A stretch of 64,000 bases of DNA, taken from Sipunculus nudus (taxonomy: Eukaryota > Annelida > Sipuncula > Golfingiida > Sipunculidae). The notes beneath the pieces were generated by a model. That model was not told the DNA's origin, made no database searches, and saw only the letters and a program-made list of their open reading frames with translations. Shown in pieces: positions 24,767-35,505 of this stretch. Both the position numbers and the translations under genes were made by a program. Each line of letters opens with the position of its first letter. Within the stretch, counting starts at the first letter, position 1. The stretch spans positions 8,304,979 through 8,368,978 of the forward strand of contig CM049321.1 in assembly GCA_026874595.1 (NCBI GenBank), given 5' to 3'.

Positions 24767-25129
24767 AAAATCAGATTGAGTATTTGGATTTTACGCCTAC
24801 TCTGTGACATTCGAGTCGCCAGTGACCTGTAAAACCTGTATCATGCTGAACAGGAGCTGACTTTATTAATAAATGATGTTGTGTGGAACTGCGGATAACA
24901 AAGGACACAGAATTATGATAAAAGGGGCTAAACACTTTGTTCAGCCAGAAGGTCCTTGATGTTGGGGATACATGATATATTTAGCAGGGACAACTATTGA
25001 GTGAAATGTTAATTATCAGCTGTGATTTATCATTATTTCTATGAAGGTGAAAGATGAATGAAAGAAATAATAACAAAAACAAAATTTGCATACAGAATTT
25101 GGATAAAGGCAAAAAAAATTTTGGCCTGG

Positions 25130-25290
25130 ACATATAAGTGTAAAAAGCTCAGTGCTTTCTGCTGGTGACCAAGGTTTGATCCCTTGCCTTGCTATGAGAG
25201 TGGGTTATATAGGTTATGGAACCATGCATATAGTCTGTTGCTGGTACTTACCACAAATGAAGGTGCCACATAATAATACAAAACTTTCTG
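25130..25290 (+). repeat. Possible tRNA-derived SINE fragment
   Basis: GGTTTGATCCC at 25173-25183 resembles a B box, and aaagctcagtgctttctgctgg upstream resembles an A box. It has no clear tail or flanking duplication. Confidence 0.35.
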
Positions 25291-25544
25291 GCAGCAATGA
25301 TTAATTGTCAGGTCCCCACCTTTTTTTTAACAAAGGCTGGGTTTTTCTTATCCCAAAGGGCACAATAAAATGCAAAAAAAAATTTAATATAATCATTCTT
25401 AAGAGACTTGATATGTTGACAAATGTTTTGACAATATGACAAAAACAAGACAAGATCAAAGTAATTGTCATATATTGTACTGGATAATCTTGAATTAAAT
25501 TTGGTTTTCTTCTCACTGGCGTATTTAGTGTGTGCACAAGCAAA

Positions 25545-26895
25545 ATGAAACTAGAATATCAGCAAAAGCTGACAAAAGCCCTCAGCCAAAAGAACAGTGT
25601 TTAGAGGTGGTAACAGTAACAAGTACTAAATATCTGTTCTCACATGGATGTATATCTGTACATGTCTCAGTTATAAATTTAAAATGGATAGGTATGTACC
25701 ATGATTCATAACAATCCACCAAATGCTTCCTGAAAAATAAGCTTCTAAGTTTTATTCTATTATAAGCTCTGTGACCTTGTAAAGTAGGTCAAGGTCACCC
25801 ATCTTCGAACATGAATGAGATTTTTGTCGATATACATCTTCACCAAAGAAATAAAATTCCTATTGTGAATCCTTTTAGAGATATCCCGCTCACAAGGCCA
25901 AAGTTGAAAATCCAAGAAAAATTCAATAAAAAATCAGAAATTGCAGGTGGCGCCCCCAAACTTGTGCAGCAGTTACAGACCATCAGTCCCTATGATCATA
26001 GTAAGTATTGTGAAAATCCATCCAATGGTTCCTGAGAAATAAGCTTCTAAATGTTTTTTCTATAATCAGCTCTAAAACGTAGAAAAATAGGTCAAGGTCA
26101 CCCATCTTCGAACTTGACCGAGATTTTGTCAATATACATCTTCACAGAAAAAATAAAATTCTTAAGGTGAATCCTTTTCGAGATATCCCGCTCACAAGCC
26201 CAAAGTTGAAAAATCCGATAAAAATTCATTAAAAATCAGAAATTGTAGGTGGCGCCACCAAACTTGTATAGCAGGTACAGACTATCAGTCCCAATAATCA
26301 CAGTAAGTTTTGTGAAAATCCACCAAATGGTTCCTGAGTAATAAGCATCTAAGTGTTTTTCTATAATCAGCTCTAAAACGTAGAAAAATAGGTCAAGGTC
26401 TTCCACCTTCGAACTTGACTGAGATTTTGTCAATATACATCATCACCGAAAAAATAAAATTCTTACGGTGAATCCTTTTCGAGATATCTCGCTCACAAGC
26501 CCAAAGTTGAAAAATCCGATAAAAATTCATTAAAAATCAGAAATTGTAGGTGGCGCCACCAAACTTGTATGGCAGGTACAGACTATCAGTCCCAATAATC
26601 ATAGTAAGTTTTGTGAAAATCCACCAAATGGTTCCTGAGAAATTAAGCATCTAAGTGTTTTTCTATAATCAGCTCTAAAATGTAGAAAAATAGGTCAAGG
26701 TCACCCATCTTGGAACTTGACCGAGATTTTGTCGATATACATCTTTACCGAGGAAATAAAATTCTGACGGTGAATCCTTTTCAAGATATCCCGCTCACAA
26801 GGTAAAAGTTAACGGACGCCGGACGGACGGACGGACAGACGGACTGACAGCTTGGGTGACGACAATAGCCTACTGGATAAGCTGGAGTAAGCACT
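25545..26895 (+). mobile_element. Element with 301-bp tandem units and an ACGG microsatellite
   Basis: The head (aatatcagcaaaagctgaca) is followed by about four units of 301-302 bp. The repeated GGTGGCGCCACC sits at 26248 and 26549, with the variant ggtggcgcccccc at 25946. Each unit also has ttttcgagatatcccgctca, ccaaatggttcctgag and a gtcaaggtcacccatctt stretch. An ACGG-type run at 26812-26847 and a tail, gcttgggtgacgac through ctggataagctgg, follow. The plan is pearl-like, but the ends differ from those at 19.8 kb and 44.2 kb. No coding capacity. Confidence 0.75.
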
Positions 26896-28498
26896 GGCCT
26901 AACATCTACAGAATGAATTCCAATTTTTGTGCACACCCCTGCAACTCTATTTAAATGCATAATTCAATCAAGCGATATTCAAAACCTAAGAAATAAGCCA
27001 TCCATCCAAATTTGTTTTCAGCCAGTTACCATGGAAACATATATCCAGCTTTAACAAAGCTTATACCAGTTCCTAATTTAGCAATTTATAAGCCTCTAGA
27101 GGCCATCTCTAATACATTCAAGTCAGCAATTTCACGCAATGAAACACAGTGCTTCTACTCTGGTTTGCAGGTAAAGACCTCTCAGGAGCGAGGTTTATGG
27201 CCTCGGAGTTCCTCCCACTTCCTAATGGTGATATTTTAATCCCTGTAGCTAGGTAACTAAGTGTTCAGCCACTCTTTATAGCAACTCAAAAACCATCTTC
27301 TGCAATCTCGCTAATCCATCTGAATTAGTGACAGGTTTCAGCACCAGGGGTAGGGACACTAATCTGACAAAGAAAAATGTCATGCGGCGGGACCTGATGT
27401 ACTCCTAATATTACCATCGTAGCTAAAAATAAAACCAGAAAAATTTGTAATTTCCTCAGATGCTCTCTACAGCACTGACAAAATCATGATGAATTAACGT
27501 AGGGTGTTGAGAGATCGAAATCACTGCAACATGTATTACACATGTATCAATCACTAGACAATTTATCATGATTAATGCATCCTATAAAATAAACCTTTAG
27601 AAATAAACTCAATTAACATTTAAGCTATTGACTAGTGAAGTGAAACTTGCATTAGGCAGCTGATGATCTAGCTGACATCACCTATCAAGCCAGTGTAGAC
27701 AAAAGCTGATGCAAACTTGGTTCTTTATTCTGATACTGATAGTAACTGCTATTCATTTCTAAATAATACTTCATTGTCCTAATCCAATTTCCTGGCCTCT
27801 GTTTCCACATATAAAAGGCTTCGCAATGAAAAAAAAGAAAGAACTCATTGTAATCAGTAACGAAATCATGCAATTACTGAACAATAACATGATGACACAT
27901 GATGTGATTTATGAGTTTGTTTTTCAGATTTTTTGGTGCAAAACCCAGACCAATCTTGACAGCTAAAACTGAATGCAGTTATTAAAGGGATATATCTTAT
28001 AATCAGTATCAATATTATGCCAATTTTTTCACACAATCAAAAGTATCCTAGCAGGACCATCCCAAGACCCCGTCTCAGTCCCTCCCCTTTGAGCTGTTAA
28101 ACACCTTTATAAGGTTCTGTGTGTTAGTGAACACTGTCTTCATGTGTCTGTTTACCATAACAAGGCTGTGTGACAAGAGGTACAAATTTGCATATGCTGG
28201 ACAGATTCCAAACGAGGAGTAGTCCAAACAAAAACATGTAGGGTTGTGAAACACTGGTTAAAAGGCTGAAATGAAAATGGAAAACACAGGTTGCATTCTG
28301 GCTATATCTTTATGTTGACACCAGTGACGGTCCACTTTTTTACACTCATGTACAGGTGTAAGCCAATGTTTTAATTCAGTACAATATTTTGGCAGGTACT
28401 ATTTCAAAGAGAAGATCCTAATTTTCATGTTAATTCAACATGCTTTGCCTGTGATTATGTCCCTTTAAAGGTACAAATTTACCTCAATACATCTGGTA
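26896..28498. other. Unique DNA, some higher-complexity patches
   Basis: Positions 27080-27580 have balanced composition and few homopolymers compared with the surroundings. No open frame is convincing (longest 75 codons). A regulatory role is possible but not shown. Confidence 0.25.
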
Positions 28499-29564
28499 AC
28501 AAGTGGCTCATGGGCCATGACGCTCAGCTTAATTTGACTGGGTTCTCATTTCTTTTATTAATGTTGTATATTCTCAGTGAGAATAGCCTATGGTTAATGT
28601 TACAAAGTTGAAAAATGGACAATATTAAAAGAATTCAGGATTCATAGGAGACCTGCCCATGACCCTCATAGATTTCACAATAGAGGGTTCCTGTCTCTCT
28701 GGGTGCTCAAAGTCATGTTTCTGTTCTATAGCTTGCAGAATATAGGTCACCATGACACAATTTCAGGTTTCCAAGGAGAATTCAAGGACTTCCCTAAATT
28801 TTATGTTAGAAGAGTCTGGTGCTAATGAATACAAATTGTGCCCTGTCTGACTGCTTATAATCATGCTTCTAGCCAGTAGAACCTCCCTGGCTTTTGTGTT
28901 AGAAGATTCTGGACTTAACAGACAAGATTTGTGCCTATCTGACATTCATTGTGCTCATACAACATCTTTTTCCTATAGGTTACAGAATATAGGTCACCAT
29001 GATCTATTTTCATGTGTCTAAAGACATTTGCCTAGGACCAACCTGGATGTCATGATAGAAGATTCTAGGCCTAATGGATACAGTTTGTGCCCAGTCTGAC
29101 CGTCTGGGTGCTCAAAACCATTTTTCAGCCCATAGGTGCAAATATAGGTTTCAGTGACCTAATTTCAGGTTTCCAAGAACATTTGTCTAGGCCCTCCCTG
29201 AATTTTATGTTAGAAGATTCCAGGCCTACTGGATACAATATGTGCCCCCTCTGACTGTCTAGGTGCTAATATGACATCTTTGCCTTGAGGTCCGGAATAA
29301 AGGATATATATGGTGATCTAATTTCAGGTTTCCAAGGAGATTAGCCTAAAAAGTCCCAAGAACTTGTATAAGAAGATTCTAGGCCTAAAAGATACAATTT
29401 GTCCCCATCTGACATTCAGGGTGCTCAAATGACATCTTTTCACTATAGGTCACAGAATATAGGTCAGTTACCTAATTTTACTGTGACCTAATTTTAGGTT
29501 TCCAAGGACATTTGTCTAGGACCTCCATAAATGTCAGGTTAGAGGGTGCTAGTTAAAATGGATA
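28499..29564 (+). mobile_element. Pearl-like element, 5' end with truncated 3' part (copy 3)
   Basis: The left end acaagtggctcatgggcca then tgacgctcagctt matches the 5' ends at 14531 and 19801, with an imperfect palindrome. The body has several units of about 155-170 bp (starts near 28761, 29008, 29163, 29322 and 29492). They contain cctaatttcaggtttccaag, gttagaagattctaggccta and atacaatttgtgccc. These words resemble one half of the 336-bp units in copy 2. There is no ACGG run or terminal hairpin. The sequence stops at a MITE. Confidence 0.7.
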
Positions 29565-29860
29565 CATATGGTTAGGTTCTAAGGCATTTTTTACCTTTTT
29601 TTTTGTATGTTTTGATAAAAATGTCATATGATCAGGGAGGAACCATGATAATAACAGATTTTTTATTATAAACAAGTAAAAACACTACAAAACAAAGGAA
29701 GTTTTATCAAAATTGTATTATTTTTTCTTTTTGAAAGAAATGTCAGAGAGGCTGGAGCTCAAAATATGGTAAGTTTCTATTGAATATCAAATAAAATGCA
29801 AGGGTTTAAAATTGATGCGGGCAGTGCCTGAGAACCATACCTTTTACTTTTTTTTGGCCT
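29565..29860 (-). mobile_element. MITE family B, copy 2
   Basis: Left end ggttaggttctaaggca and right end gtgcctgagaaccatacctt are inverted repeats. The interior (catatgatcaggg, atcaaaattgtatta) is the reverse complement of the 18527-18832 interior, so it lies in the opposite orientation. It abuts the truncated pearl-like copy 3. Confidence 0.8.
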
Positions 29861-30350
29861 GACACAAATTATGCTAAACCTACTGGGTGTTCAGAATCCA
29901 CATAAAAAGCACACTTCTCAGATGTGTTGGGATATTATTATATCAAAACTATCTGAATAAGTAACAGATGCACAAATCCTCTAAAACATCACTAAACCCA
30001 AGTTTCCATCATTTGGGTATACAGTTTGGAACCTAATCTGTGGAAGAGTCAACATCCACAGCTTCTAAGGCCGGCTTTCACAGAATCTTTATGGAAATGA
30101 GAGCCATAAAACAATTGAGTTCTGTGAAAGGCCCAGATGGGGATCTATTGAACATAAAAGATTTTATGGCTCCTTGTGCTATAACGGCGGCCCTGAGCTG
30201 TGATATAACTACTCTCTGCTGGCATTTACTGCTAACGAGCCCCAGTGGGAGTCACCAGGGCAGTGCTGAGCGAGAGCTGAACTGGAACTTTAGTATCCCT
30301 TCTGCTTTGGTGCCGCTGCAAGGTAAATTGTACTACAATCTTCGATATAA
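29861..30350. other. Unique DNA holding a 120-codon open frame, probably not coding
   Basis: An open frame starts at 30040 on the plus strand and reads to 30402. Its last 50 bases lie in the MITE that begins at 30351, so the full frame is unlikely to be a gene. I recognise no family. A coding exon ending before 30351 cannot be excluded: caaggtaaattg near 30320 has a donor-like GGTAAA. Confidence 0.2.
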
Positions 30351-30527
30351 CAGGGGCAGATCCAAGCATTGGAAAGGGGAGGGTCCAATCCAGGAAGATT
30401 AGTAAGAAGACTTTAAAAAAGTTCCTCTGATCCAGAAAGGGAAGGGTCCAGGCCAGAAAAATTGGTTAAAAATGTTGCTGTGACTCAATAAAGGGGGGGG
30501 GGGTTTGGCCCTCTGAATCTGCCACTT
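30351..30527 (+). mobile_element. MITE family C, copy 1 (about 177 bp)
   Basis: The left end caggggcagatccaagc is mirrored by the right end tctgaatctgccactt. The interior has ctctgatccagaaagggaag and ggtccaggccagaaaaattg. Two relatives lie on the minus strand at about 48300-48432 and 52612-52762. CAGGGGC ends resemble hAT, but the flanking octamers match at only 5 of 8 positions. Confidence 0.7.
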
Positions 30528-33090
30528 ACATATGATATGATGTAATCTTTTCTTTAGCTTAAGACAAAAACCTACAGATAGCACTGGGTACTGACTGAAG
30601 ATGAATGACCAAAATAATGAAAACAATTATCAAAAGATTGGTTTTATTTCAAGCCTCCTGGAATCAGAATTACCATGGGACAGCCTTGATAGATGAGCAG
30701 TTCATATACGATATGTCTAAATTTTATTGGGGTCAAGAAAACTTGTAAGGTTCTGGACATCTGAAAGTGTTATTACATAATATAAGGTGACTGCTATGTT
30801 TGGTTTGAAGCAAGTACCCTCCATTTATAGTATAAATCACAAGCTGCATAAATTTGATGTTACCTAACTTTCATACATTACATCGCCTTTCTGTGTCTGT
30901 CTAATGTGCCAGCATATATACACTAGCTGGCTTTATTCAATCATCATCAATGCGTCCACTTTTACAGTATGTCACTAGCTGGTGTGGGGGCAGGTGAGCT
31001 AGAAATAATAGTCTCCAATCAGTGTCAGAGTGTCTTTACATCTTGCATTGTAGGCTTAACTGATTTGGTTCTATGTGGAAGTAAATATTTTCATTATATT
31101 TGAATGCAGTTAAGTTTATGGCCTACAAGTACAGTTACATAAAATAAAGCAGAACAATCGTTAGGTATGTCTGCATACTTTCTCACAACATTAACCATGT
31201 GCAATTAACAAAAACTCAGCATATTGGTAAATCCCCAAGCATTACTGACTGCATGATCACAAGCATATCTCACATTGGTTATCTGATGACCAGATGATAG
31301 GTGATTCATCAAGTGACCTGTTACTATGGAGATGCATTTACAATTTTGTTTGTGAGCTCATATGCATTCTTTTGTGTTAATTCATTGCTCACAGCTTAAT
31401 GTTAAGATAACAGGCTTTTTACCACAGTAAGGTATTGAGGCAATTGGATGGAAGGCCACTGCAGTGCATTCTTGCATATGGCTTGTGTCAGGACTCAAGT
31501 ACAAGCTTGCCAGGATACCGAGTCATTGTGTATTCATGGCTAAACTTGAAACAGACCAGCCGTCAAGTAACACTTTATGATAGTTAGTCTTGACTTCAAT
31601 AATTGTAGGTGTGCAGCCACTCTGAACTTGCTGCAAGGCTGTTCTCCTAGAGCCTCTGCAATGTATCCCGGCAGTTTATCTGCTTCTTGGTTGATCTTGA
31701 ACACTATATACGGGACTCAGGAGGACAGCCATGGGCATTTGTGTCTCTTTCCATTGAAACAAAATAGGACTACAACTGGTACTACAGCCATAAAAGTCCT
31801 TTGGATTATTTTCTATGAAAAAAAGAAAAAAAAATAATATATCTGAGAATGGTTGTATTTTTATTATGAACTCTTGTAAGAGCAACAGAACACTATTGAT
31901 TTTTGCACATGCAGCCATTGATAGATGTAGCATTCTTCTTACACTGACTAATATGCATGGCTATAAGGGGCGTAGCACTGCACTGAAGAATTGATGCATT
32001 GAACTGCAAGCCCTCAATTAAATTGTAACAGATTATTAACCTCTGGATAGATTCCTTTTGATTATTACTTTTTTTTTGCATATACCATCCTGTGAGCTTT
32101 TAAATTTGACAGAGCAGTTTTTGATGTTGAAGTTCTTTATCACGTATAAGCCCTAAATCTTCTTTATATTTTAACTGGTGGACCACTTCACCCGCCACAA
32201 AACTTATATAGCAGCTCCAGAGGGAGAGCTACATTTTCTTTTATTTCCTTAAATTTACTGACATCCATTTAGGTAGTTGCTTTTATATTTTAAAAAGTCT
32301 GAAATTTCTTTCTTCAGTAAGAAATAATTTATTTGAGAGTTGAATTGACAGCAATTAAAGAATCGATTCTAAGGACCCTTACAATTCACAAGCATAATGG
32401 CTATATATTATATGTGTCTCCTCAGCACTAAACAGTGGGTATTCAAAATTCTGCACACAATAAATCATCATAACGCCAAAAATTGTAGACAGAGCCATAC
32501 ACTGTACTGTTATGAAGAGTCAAGCAACCTTTGTTTATGACACCAAGTACCTGTGGTCTGATACATAGAGATTTGCCATGATCAGAGAATCAGCCCTCGG
32601 TGATGAAAAGCATCAACATGTGACAAACCCTCATATATCATTGGTTCCTTTACATTTCGGTGCCATCCTGTTCTGAATCAGTTTGATTAATCAGGTCAGC
32701 ATCACCTGGTAGGCTTTTCTTGGACAAGAGATCTGCACATCTGAGCAGGGTCAGCCTGTGTGATGGATATAAAACTCAAGAGCTGGTCCCTGTGATGGAT
32801 TTTATACACAAGATGATCCCGCTTGCGATCCCCTGTTGAGATAACAACTGTGAGATCAGTGAAGAATTGAAAACAGAGTGGACGATCCATCATGATCAAG
32901 CAGCTACACCTTACAGTAACAGGAAACAATAACTCAGGACTATAGATGTAACAATAGGACATAGGATAGGGGTAGGTATATAAAGCTACTGGGGAGTAAT
33001 GCTGATATCAATCATCCGCCCTTGTAGAGTGATCAATGAACAATTACATTACAGTTCTTTGTAGATAAAGAAAAATTCTAGTTTTCATTT
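30528..33090. other. Unique DNA, nothing recognised
   Basis: Open frames of 62-86 codons on both strands overlap one another and lack recognisable domains. A minus-strand frame at 32702-32962 is the least AT-rich, but I cannot identify it. Confidence 0.35.
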
Positions 33091-33265
33091 TTTCCTCTGC
33101 AAGGAGGGTATGCTTTCATCTGCGTTCATGTATGTGTGCGATTGTTCACAAATAACCCAAAAATCATGAACAGAATCTCATGAAATGTTCAAGACATTTT
33201 GGGATTGGGCCAAAAAAGAATTGAAAGTTTGGTGTGGATCCGGGGCATGACCTGGCATCAGGTAC
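33091..33265 (+). repeat. Probable fragment of a widespread invertebrate repeat
   Basis: The text catgaaatgttcaagacatt through tttggtgtggatccgggg resembles a motif seen repeatedly in invertebrate non-coding DNA. It is present once in this window, so the call rests on recollection. Confidence 0.3.
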
Positions 33266-33344
33266 GTCATCACGAATTAACCTGGGAATTTAGGCTGAAC
33301 AAGTGAATGCAAACATGGTTTTTTGAGCATCCCACAATAGGGGA

Positions 33345-33348
33345 CCCC

Positions 33349-33379
<31 letters not shown>

Positions 33380-33386
33380 ACACACA
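33345..33386 (+). repeat. Poly-C run followed by (CA)n
   Basis: 21 C at 33345-33365 followed by CA repeats to 33386. Confidence 0.95.
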
Positions 33387-33729
33387 TGGCAGAGGCTGGC
33401 ATTCCTCAGAATGCGGATTTCTAGTTGGGAAAGAGATCAATAACATATCACTTTTTTACAATGACTTGAAAATCAGCTAAATTTATATTATTAACCACAA
33501 CTTGTGGATAAGCAAAAGGGCCTAATATATAAATATATTAATATATAGCACTGCAATGGACATGCAAATAAAATGCAAATAAAAAGGTAGTATGTTTCAA
33601 ATCATTTTATCAGCCCTGAAATATGTCTGTACCTATTAATCCTTGACCCATGCTTATAACATCTGAATCCAGAAAGAAACCCATTCAGGAAACAGCAAGT
33701 GCTATAAACAGGCATTTGACCTTTCCTTT

Positions 33730-33731
<2 letters not shown>

Positions 33732-33760
<29 letters not shown>
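33732..33760 (+). repeat. (CA)n microsatellite
   Basis: About 14 uninterrupted AC/CA dinucleotides. Confidence 0.95.
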
Positions 33761-33761
<1 letters not shown>

Positions 33762-33837
33762 GATGGCTAATGATTCAAATGTTAAATATTATGTTTTCTT
33801 GATAGGACTGACAAGACAATATAAACTAAATAAATGT

Positions 33838-34060
33838 CTCTTAAATATCAACAACTGAAAGTGGCACCACCTGGATGCAAGTGGGGATGAAGTTGGCACT
33901 TGGTGAGAATCACAAAATTTCATGAAATCCAGCCAAGGTGATGCTCAGACTTAAGTGTGAGTGATATGAGCCAAATAATGGATGGAGCACAGAGAGACAA
34001 ACCATCAAGTATCAAAATGCCAAAGGAGCCTGAGGTCTGAGAACCAAAGCCACAGGGCCA
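33838..34060 (+). repeat. Possible single degenerate unit of a pearl-like core
   Basis: gaaagtggcaccacctgg, followed by gaatcacaaaatttcatgaa and gtgagtgatatgagcca, is laid out like the GGTGGCGCCACC units elsewhere. There is only one unit. Confidence 0.35.
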
Positions 34061-34633
34061 TCTGTCTTACAACAGCAACCTTAAAATCGGTGCAGGTCAA
34101 AACTCACGCCAGGAAAAAGACAGATTGGCACCTGTCATCTATACGATAAGCACCATCCTTCATGGCTCCAAACTATCTTCCCCCTGTCATTACCAGCAAA
34201 GCTTTTCCACTGGTATTTGTGAAACTAGACATCCTCACTGGAAACCGGTACTAATCCATAATGCAAAAAGATTATGGTATCATCTAGCTTTGTCTGAATA
34301 TTTTCAAAGGATTTCCTGCTTGAAGGGATCCCTCACTTTCTCAGTTCCAAACTGTGATGTAAAGCTAAAAGCTTCCATCCATCCCTCAGATTACTGGTCT
34401 AAATGTGCCCCATTATGCATGGAAAAAGAGATCCTGTATAATTGATAAATGAACTGTTGTTTGTGATGGTGTGGTCACCTAAACTTAAAAAAAAGTTTAT
34501 GAACAGCAAGAATCATCCACAATTAAACAATATATACATAAAAATTAAATCTTTATATCAAGTTCATGGAGGGCCCACGTGTTCTCTAATAATATCTTTG
34601 GATAATGTCACAATTCATGACAATGCTAACAAA
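34061..34633. other. Unique DNA, nothing recognised
   Basis: A 106-codon open frame at 34125-34445 has no recognisable features and is followed by another frame that overlaps the tandem array. Confidence 0.3.
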
Positions 34634-35505
34634 AGCTATATTCAAAGACCATCACACACCATCTACTCTGGCTGTTGCTTCTTGTGACAAATGTAAAATG
34701 ATGGTTCAAGACAATCCCACACAATTCGAGGCAATATTATCAGGGCTTGACATTAATGGTTAACCATTTGCTCAGGGCAAGTAAAAATGGTGGTGGGGCA
34801 ACCATCAGTGGGTTCCTACTTAACCAGCTGGGCAGGTGGGTGCAACATAAACATTTAAACAAAGGCCTAGCTGTATCTTGACCAATCTAAAATTTGCAAA
34901 TTTCTTTTTCAGGTGAAGTGAAATCATATTTTAATACCTCTATCTTAATTTTCATTCATGTTTTAATCTATACAAATGCCAATGAGAAATATAATTAACA
35001 AAAAATAATGTGGATCCAATTTCTGTGATTTTGTCAGACAAGTAAAATCTAGTTGTCACTTGCCCTACTTGGCAAATATTTTCAAAAGTTAATGTCGAGC
35101 CCTGCCTATCAAAAGACATCCACACGCATATGCTCTGCTACTTTTTGTAACCAAATCTAAAATGATGGTTCAAGAGAATTCCAGACAATACTATCAAAAG
35201 ACATCCACATGCCATGTGCTTGGCTACTTTTAATGACCAAAAGTAAAATGATGGTTCAAGAGAATTTTAGACAATACTATCAAAAGACATCCACATACAA
35301 TGTGCTCTGCTACTTCTTGTCACCAAATGTAAAATGATAGTTCAAAAGAATTCACCACATACAGACAATACTATCAGAAGACATCCACACGCCATGTGCT
35401 CTGGTACTTCTTGTGACCAAATGTAAAATGATGGCTCAAGAGAATTCCAGACAATACTATCAAAAGACATCCTCACGCCATGTGCTTTGCTACTTTCTCA
35501 ATCAT
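34634..35505 (+). repeat. 86-bp tandem array interrupted by an insertion
   Basis: Units contain ctatcaaaagacatccacac, catgtgctctgctacttctt and gaccaaatgtaaaatgatgg, followed by ttcaagagaattccagacaa. Unit starts lie at 35106, 35191, 35277, 35371 and 35457 (spacing 85, 86, 94, 86). A diverged unit at 34634-34740 lies on the other side of the MITE at 34741-35104, which sits at a unit boundary. Confidence 0.9.
34741..35104. mobile_element. 364-bp MITE, ends CAGGGCTCGACATTAAC type
   Basis: The left end cagggcttgacattaatgg is mirrored by the right end ttaatgtcgagccctg. The interior resembles the 11907-12171 copy (gcaagtaaaaatggtggtgg, gacaagtaaaatctag, cacttgccc). It is inserted in the 86-bp array; flanking array text overlaps by about 4-5 bases (ttat and ctat). 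A full 8-bp duplication is not visible. Confidence 0.8.

Larger units (their letters stand above)
19801..24770 (+). mobile_element. Pearl/Helentron-like non-autonomous element, copy 2 (about 5 kb)
   Basis: It starts with acaag and the perfect palindrome TGACCCATGGGTCA (19806-19819), then GCTCAGCTGACT (19824-19835). The last 12 bases are the exact inverted complement of AGTCAGCTGAGC at 24753-24764. In order, the interior holds a short unique head, a module shared with 1-262 and 44383-45290, a long array of units of about 336 bp, and an ACGG-type microsatellite (24695-24720). The element closes with a hairpin (24736-24766) and an A-run. Its 60-99-codon open frames are by-products of the array. 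Pearl-type and Helentron-derived elements in bivalves have this layout. No protein is encoded, so mobility would need enzymes made elsewhere. Confidence 0.8.

Noticed and set aside
20594-24832. Many 60-99-codon frames between 20.6 and 24.8 kb as a gene family
   Set aside because: They repeat because the DNA repeats (336-bp units and the 1,655-bp duplication); the same units are open on both strands.
30040-30402. 120-codon open frame as a complete gene
   Set aside because: Its 3' part is inside a MITE and no family is recognisable. An exon ending earlier cannot be excluded, so it is mentioned only with low confidence.
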